A stretch of DNA of 64,000 nt, from contig JAHBVR010000019.1 in NCBI GenBank assembly GCA_019637395.1, positions 83,595-147,594 on the forward strand. Reading direction: 5' to 3'. This stretch comes from Vulcanimicrobiota bacterium. GTDB taxonomy: Bacteria; Vulcanimicrobiota; Xenobia; Xenobiales; JADMJV01. Below are positions 51,879-60,237 of this stretch, piece after piece. The position numbers were made by a program, and so were the translations under genes. The notes under the pieces were generated by a model, which searched no databases, was not told the DNA's origin, and saw only the letters and a list, made by a program, of their open reading frames with translations. Each line of letters begins with the position of its first letter. The stretch's first letter is position 1.

Positions 51879-54515
51879 ATGGTTTGCACTGATTGGGAAC
51901 AGACATTGGCCGGCTTGGAAGAGAGTCTACGAGAAGACCCGAAAGATAGCGCGACCTGCCGGCGCCTGGCCGATGCCTACGCGGTACGCGGCCGCCTGAA
52001 GGACACCATCTCGACCTATCTGCATCTCAGCGACCTCCTCCAATCCCAAGGCGACACCGACAGTGCCCTGCAAGTATCGGCGCTGGTGCTGCAGCTCCAG
52101 CCTGACTCTGAGAAGGGCCGGTTACAGCGCATTCACCTCTTCGAGCAGCGTCAAGATGCTCAGCAAGCCGCCCGTTCCTACCGCGAACTGGCGCTCCTCT
52201 ATGTGGATCAAGGCCGCGGCCAGCAAGCCATCCAGTTGCTGGAACGAGCGCGCCGCAGCCAACCGGCCAACCTCGAGCTAATGCTGGAATTGGCGGAAAC
52301 CCATCTGGCCGAAGGTCACCTCACTCAAGGCCTGAATCTTTTCGCCCAGGCCACCGAGGGCTTTTTGCAGGTTGGTGAGCGGGAGCGAGCCTGCGACGCG
52401 CTTCGCCGCATGAAAGTACTTAATCCCAACGACGTCTCGGTGCTACTGCGTCTGGGCAAGCTCTATCTGGAACTCGAACGCCTCAGCGAGGCCGAGCAAG
52501 AGCTGCGCGGGGTGCTGCGCCAGACGCTCAATCACGAGGAAGCACTGATGCTGTTGGGTCAGGTTTGTCAGCGCAAAGGCCAGGGACGAGACGCCTGTTT
52601 GGCCTTCCAGCGACTCATCTCGCTCAATCCCGAATGCTGGGAAGCTCAGGAACATCTGGCCCAGGTAATGCAAAGCCAGGGCTTGCCAGGCGAAGCCGTT
52701 CAGTATTATCTGCAGGCAGCCGAGGGATTTCTGGCCCAGGGCGAACGGGAAAAGGCGATCCGCCCACTGCGCACCTTGCTGGCGCTGGCGCCCAACCATC
52801 CGGCTGCGGTCAGCCACCTGGCCACTCTCGATGCTCCCGTCCAACCGCTCGAACTAAAACTCCCGGCGGTAGCGCCGGTGGAAGAGCCGCCCTCCACGCC
52901 CTCAGAAGAATTGCGCAATCTGAAGCGCCGCCAAATGCCAGGTAAGAAATTGCTTATCAAGCCTTTGCCGGGTACTCAGCTGCCTTCCAAGCTGCCGACT
53001 TCTAAACCCGTACTGGTCAAAACGGCTCCAGTGGACGAAACTCCTCTCTTTATGCAGAGCCTGGGACGGGCCGACAGCCTTCCCGACTTCCAGGGCAGCA
53101 ACGACTGGTTGACCACGGAGATCGAACTGGAGCAACTGCCGGACCTGGAGGACAGTAACGACTGGCTGAAGGAGAAAGTCGATGAACTTCCGGATTGCGA
53201 CGGTAGCTGTGCCTGGCTAGAAGAAGCGGTGGCGATGCAAGCGATGGACTGGAACCCGCTCACTGCTCTAGCCAGCGGGCGCCCTCCCTGCCGCCTGACC
53301 TGGGGTCAGGTCTGGACCACGGCGCGCTTCGGCAAATTGAGCGAGGAATTGGATTTCTGGTCGCAAGTCTGCCGCGAGCATCCCAACCGATGGCAGGCCC
53401 GGGCCGAGTGGGCGGAAGCCTGTCTCAAGGTGGGCCTGTGTGACCGCGCCATCGAGCTTTATCGAGAAATCGTCGAGGTGGTCTCCGGCCGTGAGGCGGA
53501 GGAGATGCGCCACCGTTTGATTCAGGCCCTGATCTGGAACGACGAAACGGCCGCGGCCGCCGAGGCCTGCCTAGGCCTGGCCGACCTCTATCACAGCCAC
53601 GGCGAACAAGCTGAAGCGCTGGAAACCGTGCACCTGCTGTTGCAACTGGAGCCGCAGCACCTGGCCGCGCGGCGCCGTCTGGTCGACTGGAGCGAGGGCA
53701 AGATCTCCCGCCATCATCTGACTATTTTAGCCGAGTTGGCTTTCGCTCAAGAAAATTGGGAAGAAGCGTATCAGGCCGGCATCCAATTGCTAGCCCTGGA
53801 TGACAGCCAGTGGTTGGTGCGCCGCCGAGTGCAGCGGGCGGCTCAGCGCTCGGGCCGGCAGGCGGAAGCGCTGGCTCAAGCCAGACAATTGCTGGACCAG
53901 TTGTGCCAGGCCGGACAGTGGCAGCAAGCTTGCGTGACTTGCGAAGAGCTGATGGCCTGGGAGCCCGGCCACACTCGCTTGTGGGTCAAACTGCTGGAGG
54001 AGTGCGGGCAGCCCGAACAACTGGCCGCCGGCCGGCTCCGTCTGGCAGCCGAAATGGTTGAATTGGAACAGCGAGAGCAAGCGGTGGTTTTGCTGACGGA
54101 GAAATGCCTGCACTACCGGCCAGCGGCCGAATTCCTGCTGGAATTACTGCTCCAGGATAAAGACGCGCGAGTCCCGGCCCTGGGAGCCCGGTTACTGGAG
54201 GAGGATTTGCGTTCGAGCCGATTCGAAGCGGCCCGAAGGCTGTGTTCACGCCTGTTGCAGGCCTTCCCACAAGCGCCCGAACTGCACTTCGCCCTTGGCG
54301 AAAGCTATCGCGGCTTGGGGCTTTGGGAAGAAGCCATCGAGCAGTTTCAGTTGAGCCGCCGCCAAGCGGAATGGTTGCACAAATCCACCCACTCGCTGGT
54401 ACTGTGCCTAAAACAGCGAGAGGGAATGGACGAAGTGGCCAAACGGCAGATTGAAAAGGTGCTCCTGGTTCCCGGCAAAGCCGAAGAACTGGAAGCACTC
54501 CGAAGTCTGCTCTAA
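51879..54515 (+). CDS. Large TPR-repeat protein with three internal LPD...W motifs
   Basis: 878 residues from ATG 51879 with GGGAGG upstream. Two blocks of TPRs: residues about 5-330 (RRLADAYAVRGRLKDTISTY; LGKLYLELERLSEAEQELRG; HLAQVMQSQGLPGEAVQYYL) and about 470-860 (WAEACLKVGLCDRAIELYRE; LGESYRGLGLWEEAIEQFQL). Between them is a disordered linker containing three near-repeats at about 401, 420 and 437: LPDFQGSNDWL, LPDLEDSNDWL, LPDCDGSCAWL. These are likely docking peptides. No enzyme motif is visible; a scaffold or assembly role is likely. Confidence 0.75.
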   Translation: MVCTDWEQTLAGLEESLREDPKDSATCRRLADAYAVRGRLKDTISTYLHLSDLLQSQGDTDSALQVSALVLQLQPDSEKGRLQRIHLFEQRQDAQQAARSYRELALLYVDQGRGQQAIQLLERARRSQPANLELMLELAETHLAEGHLTQGLNLFAQATEGFLQVGERERACDALRRMKVLNPNDVSVLLRLGKLYLELERLSEAEQELRGVLRQTLNHEEALMLLGQVCQRKGQGRDACLAFQRLISLNPECWEAQEHLAQVMQSQGLPGEAVQYYLQAAEGFLAQGEREKAIRPLRTLLALAPNHPAAVSHLATLDAPVQPLELKLPAVAPVEEPPSTPSEELRNLKRRQMPGKKLLIKPLPGTQLPSKLPTSKPVLVKTAPVDETPLFMQSLGRADSLPDFQGSNDWLTTEIELEQLPDLEDSNDWLKEKVDELPDCDGSCAWLEEAVAMQAMDWNPLTALASGRPPCRLTWGQVWTTARFGKLSEELDFWSQVCREHPNRWQARAEWAEACLKVGLCDRAIELYREIVEVVSGREAEEMRHRLIQALIWNDETAAAAEACLGLADLYHSHGEQAEALETVHLLLQLEPQHLAARRRLVDWSEGKISRHHLTILAELAFAQENWEEAYQAGIQLLALDDSQWLVRRRVQRAAQRSGRQAEALAQARQLLDQLCQAGQWQQACVTCEELMAWEPGHTRLWVKLLEECGQPEQLAAGRLRLAAEMVELEQREQAVVLLTEKCLHYRPAAEFLLELLLQDKDARVPALGARLLEEDLRSSRFEAARRLCSRLLQAFPQAPELHFALGESYRGLGLWEEAIEQFQLSRRQAEWLHKSTHSLVLCLKQREGMDEVAKRQIEKVLLVPGKAEELEALRSLL

Positions 54516-54814
54516 GCCCCGCCCAGCCGGTTAAAATGGCCGTTCTGGTAACTGGGTCGCAGGGCCTGTACCTGATGGTAGGTGGCCTGTTGACCGGTCT
54601 GGTTGAGCATCAGGTTTCCGAGTTGGGCCGGATTGAGCCAGGGATGCGCCCGGCGCAATTCGGAAATATTGCTGGGAACCTGGCTAACTTCTTCTTTATC
54701 GGCCGTATCGACAATTTCCGGCAGCGCCTGGTTCGTCGATACCGGCGAAGCCAGCGCCGGGGAGTTCAGCATGGACTGTACAGGACTATTTTGAATCGGG
54801 TTCATCAAAGCCAT
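54512..54814 (-). CDS. Small leaderless hypothetical protein, Asn/Gln/Pro-rich
   Basis: 100 residues. It starts MALMNPIQNSPVQSMLNSPA with no signal peptide, and has an acidic spot (ADKEEVSQVPSNISELRRA) and a compact Asn/Gln-rich end. A GGAGGATGG ribosome site precedes ATG 54814. Its stop overlaps the end of the TPR gene. It shares the leader style of the products of 3773, 48843 and 60238 rather than any known fold. Confidence 0.5.
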   Translation of the reverse strand: MALMNPIQNSPVQSMLNSPALASPVSTNQALPEIVDTADKEEVSQVPSNISELRRAHPWLNPAQLGNLMLNQTGQQATYHQVQALRPSYQNGHFNRLGGA

Positions 54815-55044
54815 CCTCCTGAAAACGTGAAATCGGAAGGGAATTCAGATCAGGGATAGCCGAGGGCTAAAAGATGAAAAACAAGCGCAAGAGTTCATCG
54901 CTCCTTAAGTTGGTGTGTGTGTTGACCGTGCGGGCCCACCCTCAGGCGCGCCTCTGCCTGATAAACTATAGAGGCGAGATGTAACATATTCATGAACTTC
55001 GCGTCAAATTCTCCAGCTAGAGATATTAAGAAATTCTCATAGGC

Positions 55045-55060
55045 TGTAATCTAGATCACA
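55045..55060. promoter_or_regulatory. CRP/FNR-family operator-like palindrome
   Basis: TGTAATCTAGATCACA: a TGTRA-N6-TCACA palindrome that differs at one base from the E. coli CRP consensus. It lies 44 bases upstream of the prohibitin-like ATG. A TATGAT (55092-55097) between it and the ATG could be the -10 element; a second palindrome, GGGGATTCCCC, is at 55070-55080. Confidence 0.6.
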
Positions 55061-55103
55061 TTTTACACTGGGGATTCCCCCCGAGCGTGTCTATGATGGC
55101 ACC

Positions 55104-55898
55104 ATGAAGAAATCGATTGCCCCCTACGTGGTGGTGGCCCTGGCCGCCATCTTTTTCTTTGAGATGCTCCGTTTCTCCGGATTCTACATCATTCAGCCTG
55201 GTGAATGCGGCGTTCAAGTGACCTTGGGAAAGATCCACGACAAACCACTTTCTCCAGGCTTCGGTTTCAAGCTCCCTTTCCTTACCGAAGTCCGCCGCGT
55301 CAACGTGCGCCAGAATACCAGTGAAATCGTGGCCAGTTGCTTTTCTTCCGATCTGCAGCAGGTCAGCCTGAAACTCAAGGTGCTCTATCGCATCCCCGAA
55401 TCGTCAGCCATCTCGGTGGTCAAAGACTATTCGGGCGATCCGTTTGAGCAGTTGATCGTGCCTCGGGTGCAGGAAGCGGTCAAAGAAGTCACGGCTCAGA
55501 AGACGGCCGCGGAGATCGTGAAGAGCCGTGAGAGCATCAAAGTGGCCGGGCTCGAAGCTTCACGTCAGAAAGTCGGCAGTTTCCTGGTCATCAATGACCT
55601 GGTGATCGAGGACGTGGCTTTATCCAAAGAACTGGAAACGGCCATCGAAGCCAAGATGGTGCAGCAACAGGAAACCGAGAAGGCCCTTTTCAAACAGCAA
55701 CAGGCCGAGACCGACGCCAAGACCTCGATCATCAAAGCGCGCGCCGACGCGGAATCCATTCGCATCCAGGGCGAGGCCCTGCAGAAAAACCCCAAGCTGG
55801 TGGAGTTGAAGATGGTCGAAAAGTGGGACGGACACGCTCCTCAAGTGCTGGGCGGCAGCGTCTCCAATCTCTTGTCTATGCCCGGAGAAGCGAAGTAA
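55104..55898 (+). CDS. SPFH/Band-7 (prohibitin-like) membrane protein
   Basis: 264 residues. An N-terminal membrane anchor (SIAPYVVVALAAIFFFEM) is followed by the SPFH domain: IIQPGECGVQVTLGKIHDKP, GFGFKLPFLTEVRRVNVRQN, VSLKLKVLYRIPESSAISVV, and LIVPRVQEAVKEVTAQKTAA. A coiled-coil helix follows (SKELETAIEAKMVQQQETEK). This is the prohibitin/stomatin pattern: oligomeric ring scaffolds on the inner membrane, often controlling FtsH-type proteases. The upstream CRP-like palindrome suggests control by a cyclic-nucleotide or FNR-type regulator. Confidence 0.88.
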   Translation: MKKSIAPYVVVALAAIFFFEMLRFSGFYIIQPGECGVQVTLGKIHDKPLSPGFGFKLPFLTEVRRVNVRQNTSEIVASCFSSDLQQVSLKLKVLYRIPESSAISVVKDYSGDPFEQLIVPRVQEAVKEVTAQKTAAEIVKSRESIKVAGLEASRQKVGSFLVINDLVIEDVALSKELETAIEAKMVQQQETEKALFKQQQAETDAKTSIIKARADAESIRIQGEALQKNPKLVELKMVEKWDGHAPQVLGGSVSNLLSMPGEAK

Positions 55899-55904
55899 CC
55901 CGGC

Positions 55905-56819
55905 TCATAGAGTATGGCGGTCCAAGAAGGCCAGCAACTCTTCAGACCGCTCCCAACCGGCAAAGGTAGCATAGTTATTGTGACGCAAGCTTCGGCAGAT
56001 CATCGAGAGCCGCTCTGTAAAGCCGAGGGCCGCCGGCACCGCCACCGTCTGCTCCGCTACCGGCTCGACTTTGCCACTTTGTAAGTAGACAGCATAGGTG
56101 ATACGCGGGTCTTGGGCTCGCCGGCTGGCCCGGCTTCCCCAGTGAAACAGATACTGGCTCCAACACGACATCACCCCCGGCGGGGTGGGCAAAGCGCGCA
56201 CATCCTCCCAAGCAAAAGCGTCGGCCGTCACCGAGAGATCCTTGACCGAGTCAGCATACTGAGGGTCGCGGTTCTTGGGCACGATGTAGAGACAAGAATT
56301 TAAAGGCGAGGCCTCGGTGACGGTAATCCAGACAGTCATGACCGTCGGCATCCCCTGTTCATCCAGGGCGTTGAGATACTCGGCGTCGCGATGCGGCGCA
56401 AATCCCTTACCCTGATCGCTGGGCTCGATATAGTAGACGGCGAAATTCGGGACCAGCCGATAGTTTTCGCCTAAAACCGCGGTGAAGGCAGCATCGAAAT
56501 GGGTCAACCCCTGGTAAAAGATGTCGTAGACGAAGGCGAACATGGCCGGCAGGCCCGCTTCCTTCACACTCTCGATGGCCTTGCGCATGGAGGCCAGCAT
56601 ATCCGGCGGCAGAATGGGCTCCGTCTGAAAATAGGCTTCCTCTTCCATTCGTTCCCGGTACGAGTCAAGCAGAGCCGACGCCGGCTGCGGGGTTGGCCGC
56701 GGAACCTGAAAGGGATGGTCGCTGATGCTTAAATCCGGATTCAGCTCACGCCAGAATTCCAAAGAACCCGCCCTGGGCAGCTGGCTGAGCAATCGCTCCC
56801 ACTTCGCCTGCATACTCAT
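55905..56819 (-). CDS. Phytanoyl-CoA dioxygenase-like 2-oxoglutarate/Fe(II) oxygenase
   Basis: 304 residues from ATG 56819, which overlaps the stop of the preceding gene (ATGA). The Fe(II) site is likely the H-x-D of FAPHRDAEYLNALD and the distal His in CWSQYLFHWGSRASRRA, with Arg for 2-oxoglutarate in ASRRAQDPRITYAVYL. The central jelly-roll strands are MTVWITVTEASPLNSCLYIV (T-x-W-x-x-L-T-E equivalent). The family hydroxylates lipids, sugars or secondary metabolites; the substrate is unknown. Confidence 0.65.
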   Translation of the reverse strand: MSMQAKWERLLSQLPRAGSLEFWRELNPDLSISDHPFQVPRPTPQPASALLDSYRERMEEEAYFQTEPILPPDMLASMRKAIESVKEAGLPAMFAFVYDIFYQGLTHFDAAFTAVLGENYRLVPNFAVYYIEPSDQGKGFAPHRDAEYLNALDEQGMPTVMTVWITVTEASPLNSCLYIVPKNRDPQYADSVKDLSVTADAFAWEDVRALPTPPGVMSCWSQYLFHWGSRASRRAQDPRITYAVYLQSGKVEPVAEQTVAVPAALGFTERLSMICRSLRHNNYATFAGWERSEELLAFLDRHTL

Positions 56820-57685
56820 CGATGGTAGACCGGCGGATAATAGTAAGGCCAATAACCTCCACCGTAAGCGGGGGGAGCCGTCATCATCTGGGCGATGCCC
56901 GGGTAGTCCTTCTCGATCTGGCGTTGCTCATCACCATTGAGCGCAACCCACATATAATACATGTTTCGCTCCAACTGACTCTGGTCGATATAGCTCTGGT
57001 CGCGAACCGCGCGCTGGTAGTCCTTGACGGCTTTGAGCATGGCGCTGTAATTCGGCGAGGTGGCCGGCTTCGGGGGCGCGGTGTCGGGCGCCCAGGTCGT
57101 CACTCGTTGCTGATTCTGGTTGGCTCGCTGAGTGGCGATGGAAAAAATCTGCATTCCCAGGTCGCTGATGCAGCCGTGCATCAATTCCGAGGCCAGCGCG
57201 TGGGAAGCGTCGGCGGCGGCCACATCTCGAACCACCCCGGTGCGCACCAGCGAAAGCGGCTGGTCGATGGTCACCCGATGCAATTCACTATTGTAAACCC
57301 AGAAGCGCGCCGCCCCGGCCATAGCCAGAGTATTGGTGTCGGCCTGGAAGCTGGGGTTGAAATTGACGTCCACCCAGCAGATCAACTTGGTCTGATAATT
57401 CCGCGCCAGCTCTTCGGCCTCGGGTGCGCTGGGAGGTCGGTCCTGGCCGGTCTTGTACTGAGTAACGCTTAATTCGCTCGGTTGGGCCACCTGGATCTGC
57501 GCCTGGGGCGCGAGCTGCTGAAGTCGGGCCTGGAGATCCTTGGTGAGCTTGACATCGTCATCCGATCCGTAAGTTCCCGTCGTCTCCAGAGGAAGAATAA
57601 GCGCCTGGGCGGCCTGACCGGGAATGGCGTTGACCGGGCAGGCCAGGGCCGCCAGCATCAATGAGGGGAACCAAAAGCGTTTCAT
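56816..57685 (-). CDS. Secreted hypothetical protein
   Basis: 289 residues with a signal peptide (MKRFWFPSLMLAALACPVNA). The N-terminal half is of alpha/beta type (ALILPLETTGTYGSDDDVKL; TKLICWVDVNFNPSFQ; GAARFWVYNSELHRVTI), in the style of envelope GNA1162/DUF-type lipoproteins; the C-terminal half is helical and ends in a Tyr/Pro/Gly-rich stretch. Not recognised. It is co-transcribed with the dioxygenase-like gene through an ATGA overlap. Confidence 0.6.
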   Translation of the reverse strand: MKRFWFPSLMLAALACPVNAIPGQAAQALILPLETTGTYGSDDDVKLTKDLQARLQQLAPQAQIQVAQPSELSVTQYKTGQDRPPSAPEAEELARNYQTKLICWVDVNFNPSFQADTNTLAMAGAARFWVYNSELHRVTIDQPLSLVRTGVVRDVAAADASHALASELMHGCISDLGMQIFSIATQRANQNQQRVTTWAPDTAPPKPATSPNYSAMLKAVKDYQRAVRDQSYIDQSQLERNMYYMWVALNGDEQRQIEKDYPGIAQMMTAPPAYGGGYWPYYYPPVYHR

Positions 57686-57752
57686 CAGAAATCTCCTTCG
57701 CGAAGGGGCGCTTCGCCTTACCCAGGAGCTTCCCTATGAAACCAACAGGCGC

Positions 57753-57780
57753 AAAAAAGCCCCCGGTTTCCGGGGGCTTT
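57753..57780 (-). terminator. Rho-independent terminator of the CsbD gene
   Basis: On the minus strand GCCCCCGG-AAA-CCGGGGGC is followed by six T. Located just after the CsbD stop at 57787. Flanking AAAG/CTTT extends the stem, and the element could also stop transcription from the other side. Confidence 0.9.
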
Positions 57781-57786
57781 CAGGCT

Positions 57787-57993
57787 TTACACCTGGGTGC
57801 GGGGGCGAAAGAACTCGTCAATACTATTTTCGGCGTCCTCTTTGGCCCAGCCGTAGCTCTCCTGGAGCTTACCCGAGAGCTTCTCGCGATCTCCGTTGAA
57901 CCGATCCCAGTCGTCATCGGTCAGATTACCCCACTGCTTGCGAGCCTCACCTTTAAACTGAGCCCATTTGCCTTTTACAATATCCCAATTCAT
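57787..57993 (-). CDS. CsbD-family stress protein
   Basis: 68 residues from ATG 57993 (MNWDIVKGKWAQFKGEARKQ; the W-x-x-x-x-G-x-W-x-Q start is diagnostic of CsbD). It continues GNLTDDDWDRFNGDREKLSG and KLQESYGWAKEDAE, the helical general-stress fold of Bacillus CsbD and E. coli YjbJ. AGGAGAA precedes the ATG, and a strong terminator follows the stop, so it is a single-gene unit. Confidence 0.93.
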   Translation of the reverse strand: MNWDIVKGKWAQFKGEARKQWGNLTDDDWDRFNGDREKLSGKLQESYGWAKEDAENSIDEFFRPRTQV

Positions 57994-58087
57994 ATGCTCT
58001 GTTCTCCTGTCTTGTAATGGTGCCCCCATTGTAAGACCGTGGGGCGATTCGAGCGCGAGCAGTCTGTATGGTTCCAGGGGTACGGGA

Positions 58088-59194
58088 TTACTCGCGCTTC
58101 AAACCAGGATCGGTCTCCACCGGCAAACGGCCGCCTTCACCGCGTTCCGGCGGACGCGGGTGCGCGGGCACCGGCCTGGCGTTGATGGCGTTGACCAATT
58201 GCCGTAACCGGCCGCTGCGCCCGAAACGATAATGCAACCGCAAGTGAGGAGCCGGCTTGAGGTGGCGGTCGAAGGTCTCCTCCTCGGGCGCCGCCACCCG
58301 TTCGATTTGCCCCTCAGTCAAGATGTCTCCAAAAGACGCGTTCAGTTCGTCCACTTCTTGCTGGCTGATCTCCGAATTGAGGCGGAGCAGCAGCGCCCCT
58401 TCGTGGTAACGCATCGAGTGATAACGTCGGTAAAAATTGGTAATCTCTTCACAGGCTTCTTCCACGCTGGTGGTCACTTTATACAGTGACAGGTCATCGG
58501 CGGAAATCATCCCCTGGGGCAGCAGAGTGTTTTTCACCCAGGCGTCCCAATCATCCCAAAAACCACTGCCTTCCGGGTGCAGGCAGACGATGGGCATCAA
58601 CTGGGCCTTGCCGGTCTGGACCAAAGTCAGCACCTCGAATCCCTCATCCATGGTGCCGAACCCGCCGGGACAGAGTACCACCGCGTGACTGTCTTTCACA
58701 AAAGCCAGCTTGCGGGTGAAGAAGTATTTGAAATCCAGCAGCTTGAAATCGTGGTTGATGAACTCGTTGGCGGCGGTCTCGAAAGGCAGGGTGATGTTCA
58801 TGCCAAAAGAACGCTCGCGGCCGGCTCCTTCATTGCCGGCCGCCATGACGCCGGGCCCGGCGCCGGTGATCACCATGAAATCTCGCTCTACGATGCGGGC
58901 GGCCAGTTCCCGGGCCTGTTGGTAGATGGCCCCCTCGCGGGGACATCTGGCCGACCCGAAAATAGCCACTTTGCGAGCATCCGAATAAATTTCCAGGACG
59001 TCGAAGGCCCGTTCCATTTCTTCCAGAGCGGCCGCCACCAGCTTTAAATCGGCATAGCGGCCGTCTTCGCTTTGACGCAACACCGAGCACAGCATGCGTA
59101 AAATCAAATCGCTGTGCCCGGTGCGGTCGAGGCGCTCCAGCACTTCCGTGGCCAACTCGTGGTAGCGTTCTCGTTCTTCAGGCGTAGGTCTCAT
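58088..59194 (-). CDS. LOG-family protein (Rossmann, PGGxGTxxE)
   Basis: 368 residues from ATG 59194. The core IFGSARCPREGAIYQQAREL, VITGAGPGVMAAGNEG and CPGGFGTMDEGFEVLTLVQT with the P-G-G-x-G-T-x-x-E motif is the LOG/TIGR00730 signature. Relatives are cytokinin-activating phosphoribohydrolases or nucleotide hydrolases (YgdH/PpnN). At 368 residues with extra N- and C-terminal helical parts it is longer than simple LOG proteins (about 190) and nearer to the larger PpnN-like class. Cytoplasmic. Confidence 0.85.
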   Translation of the reverse strand: MRPTPEERERYHELATEVLERLDRTGHSDLILRMLCSVLRQSEDGRYADLKLVAAALEEMERAFDVLEIYSDARKVAIFGSARCPREGAIYQQARELAARIVERDFMVITGAGPGVMAAGNEGAGRERSFGMNITLPFETAANEFINHDFKLLDFKYFFTRKLAFVKDSHAVVLCPGGFGTMDEGFEVLTLVQTGKAQLMPIVCLHPEGSGFWDDWDAWVKNTLLPQGMISADDLSLYKVTTSVEEACEEITNFYRRYHSMRYHEGALLLRLNSEISQQEVDELNASFGDILTEGQIERVAAPEEETFDRHLKPAPHLRLHYRFGRSGRLRQLVNAINARPVPAHPRPPERGEGGRLPVETDPGLKRE

Positions 59195-59242
59195 AGGCTC
59201 TGGCGTTCGCCTCGCCAAGAGGATTCTCTTGCCTCTAAGAGA

Positions 59243-59869
59243 TTAACGGGTTTCCTGACGGGCCACATTGCCGCCCTCATCCAGATAGAGCACGGTGGTA
59301 TTACCGGGAGGACTGACCGGAATCTCCTGGCCTTTGTCAGCGGCCACGTAGCGGATGTTCTCGTTGGAATCCTTGGAGTTGCGGCCGGCGGCGAACTGGC
59401 GGCCGTCAGCCATCACCACGATAATCCCGGTATTCCCATAGGGGCGCTTCTCGCCATTAGGCAGCTCCACCGTACCGTTAGAAAATTTGAGGGGCGCATC
59501 TTGTTTGCTAAAGTTGGCCGCGAAGGCCGCGTTGCCGCAACTGCCGCCCATGGCCACCTGGGTGGGAGCGGTGTTCACCGAGATGTTGCCCTGGCCATCC
59601 ACCTGCATCGTATGGGCGCCCACCTGAGTGCTTTGATTGCGGCTCATCTCCTGGGGCTGGCTCAAGGACGGTCCCTCCGGACGCATCACCGAGGCCCACA
59701 CGGAGCCCAACTGCTGGCTATAGTCCTGGCACTGGCACATCTGGGCTAACTGAGTCCAGGGACTCGGTTGGCAAGCCCGCATGGGAGCCTGATGGTAGTG
59801 AGGTTGGCAGTGCTGAACTCGCGGGGAGAAGCTGCTCTGGAAAAATTGTAAGCTGCCCTGAATCGTCAT
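59243..59869 (-). CDS. Hypothetical protein with Cys/Gln/His-rich N-terminus
   Basis: 208 residues. The first 55 contain several His, Cys and Gln (CQPHYHQAPMRACQPSPW; LAQMCQCQDYSQQLG), possibly metal-binding. The rest is beta-type: TMQVDGQGNISVNTAPTQVA, VELPNGEKRPYGNTGIIVVM, ADGRQFAAGRNSKDSNENIR. There is no signal peptide. Not recognised. Confidence 0.5.
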   Translation of the reverse strand: MTIQGSLQFFQSSFSPRVQHCQPHYHQAPMRACQPSPWTQLAQMCQCQDYSQQLGSVWASVMRPEGPSLSQPQEMSRNQSTQVGAHTMQVDGQGNISVNTAPTQVAMGGSCGNAAFAANFSKQDAPLKFSNGTVELPNGEKRPYGNTGIIVVMADGRQFAAGRNSKDSNENIRYVAADKGQEIPVSPPGNTTVLYLDEGGNVARQETR

Positions 59870-60237
59870 CGGTTTATCTCGCCTTTCATTGCTGGTAAAG
59901 CCAGGATAGCGGGGGGAGCTCTACCAAAGTACTCCCGAATCCGGCGAAGATTGCCGAGATGTAACAGAAAATCCGGATTTCGTTAACTCCACCCCTCCTC
60001 GATTTCACCCGTTGTTCATTAGAAAGTTCGTTGAAGTCCATTTTTGGGGTCAGCCGGCTGCTCAAGGGGTGTTTTACTACAAACAGGAGTTAAACTCCGG
60101 ATAAAAGAGACCCCAAAGATGTTGCACACCGGTAAACGTTCCTTCAAAGCCGGAGTCTATAGTGAGGTCAAGGGAAGCAGGCAAGAAAGACCGGCAGAGT
60201 TCGGCGGGCCGCTTCAAGATGAAGGAGAGCAACTCAA
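59870..60237. other. 368-base intergenic region with a structured element
   Basis: No gene is supported here. It contains a 12-base match (59955-59966, CGAGATGTAACA) also found at 54975-54986. At 60066-60114 nested complementary pieces (GGGGT/ACCCC, TTTTA/TAAAA and the palindrome GGAGTTAAACTCC at 60086-60098) could fold into one stem-loop in the leader of the 60238 gene. Confidence 0.45.

Noticed and set aside
54874..54984. A 36-codon frame (MKNKRKSSSLLKLVCVLTVR...) in the gap before the prohibitin gene
   Set aside because: No clear ribosome site and no recognisable product; could be real but cannot be supported from sequence alone.
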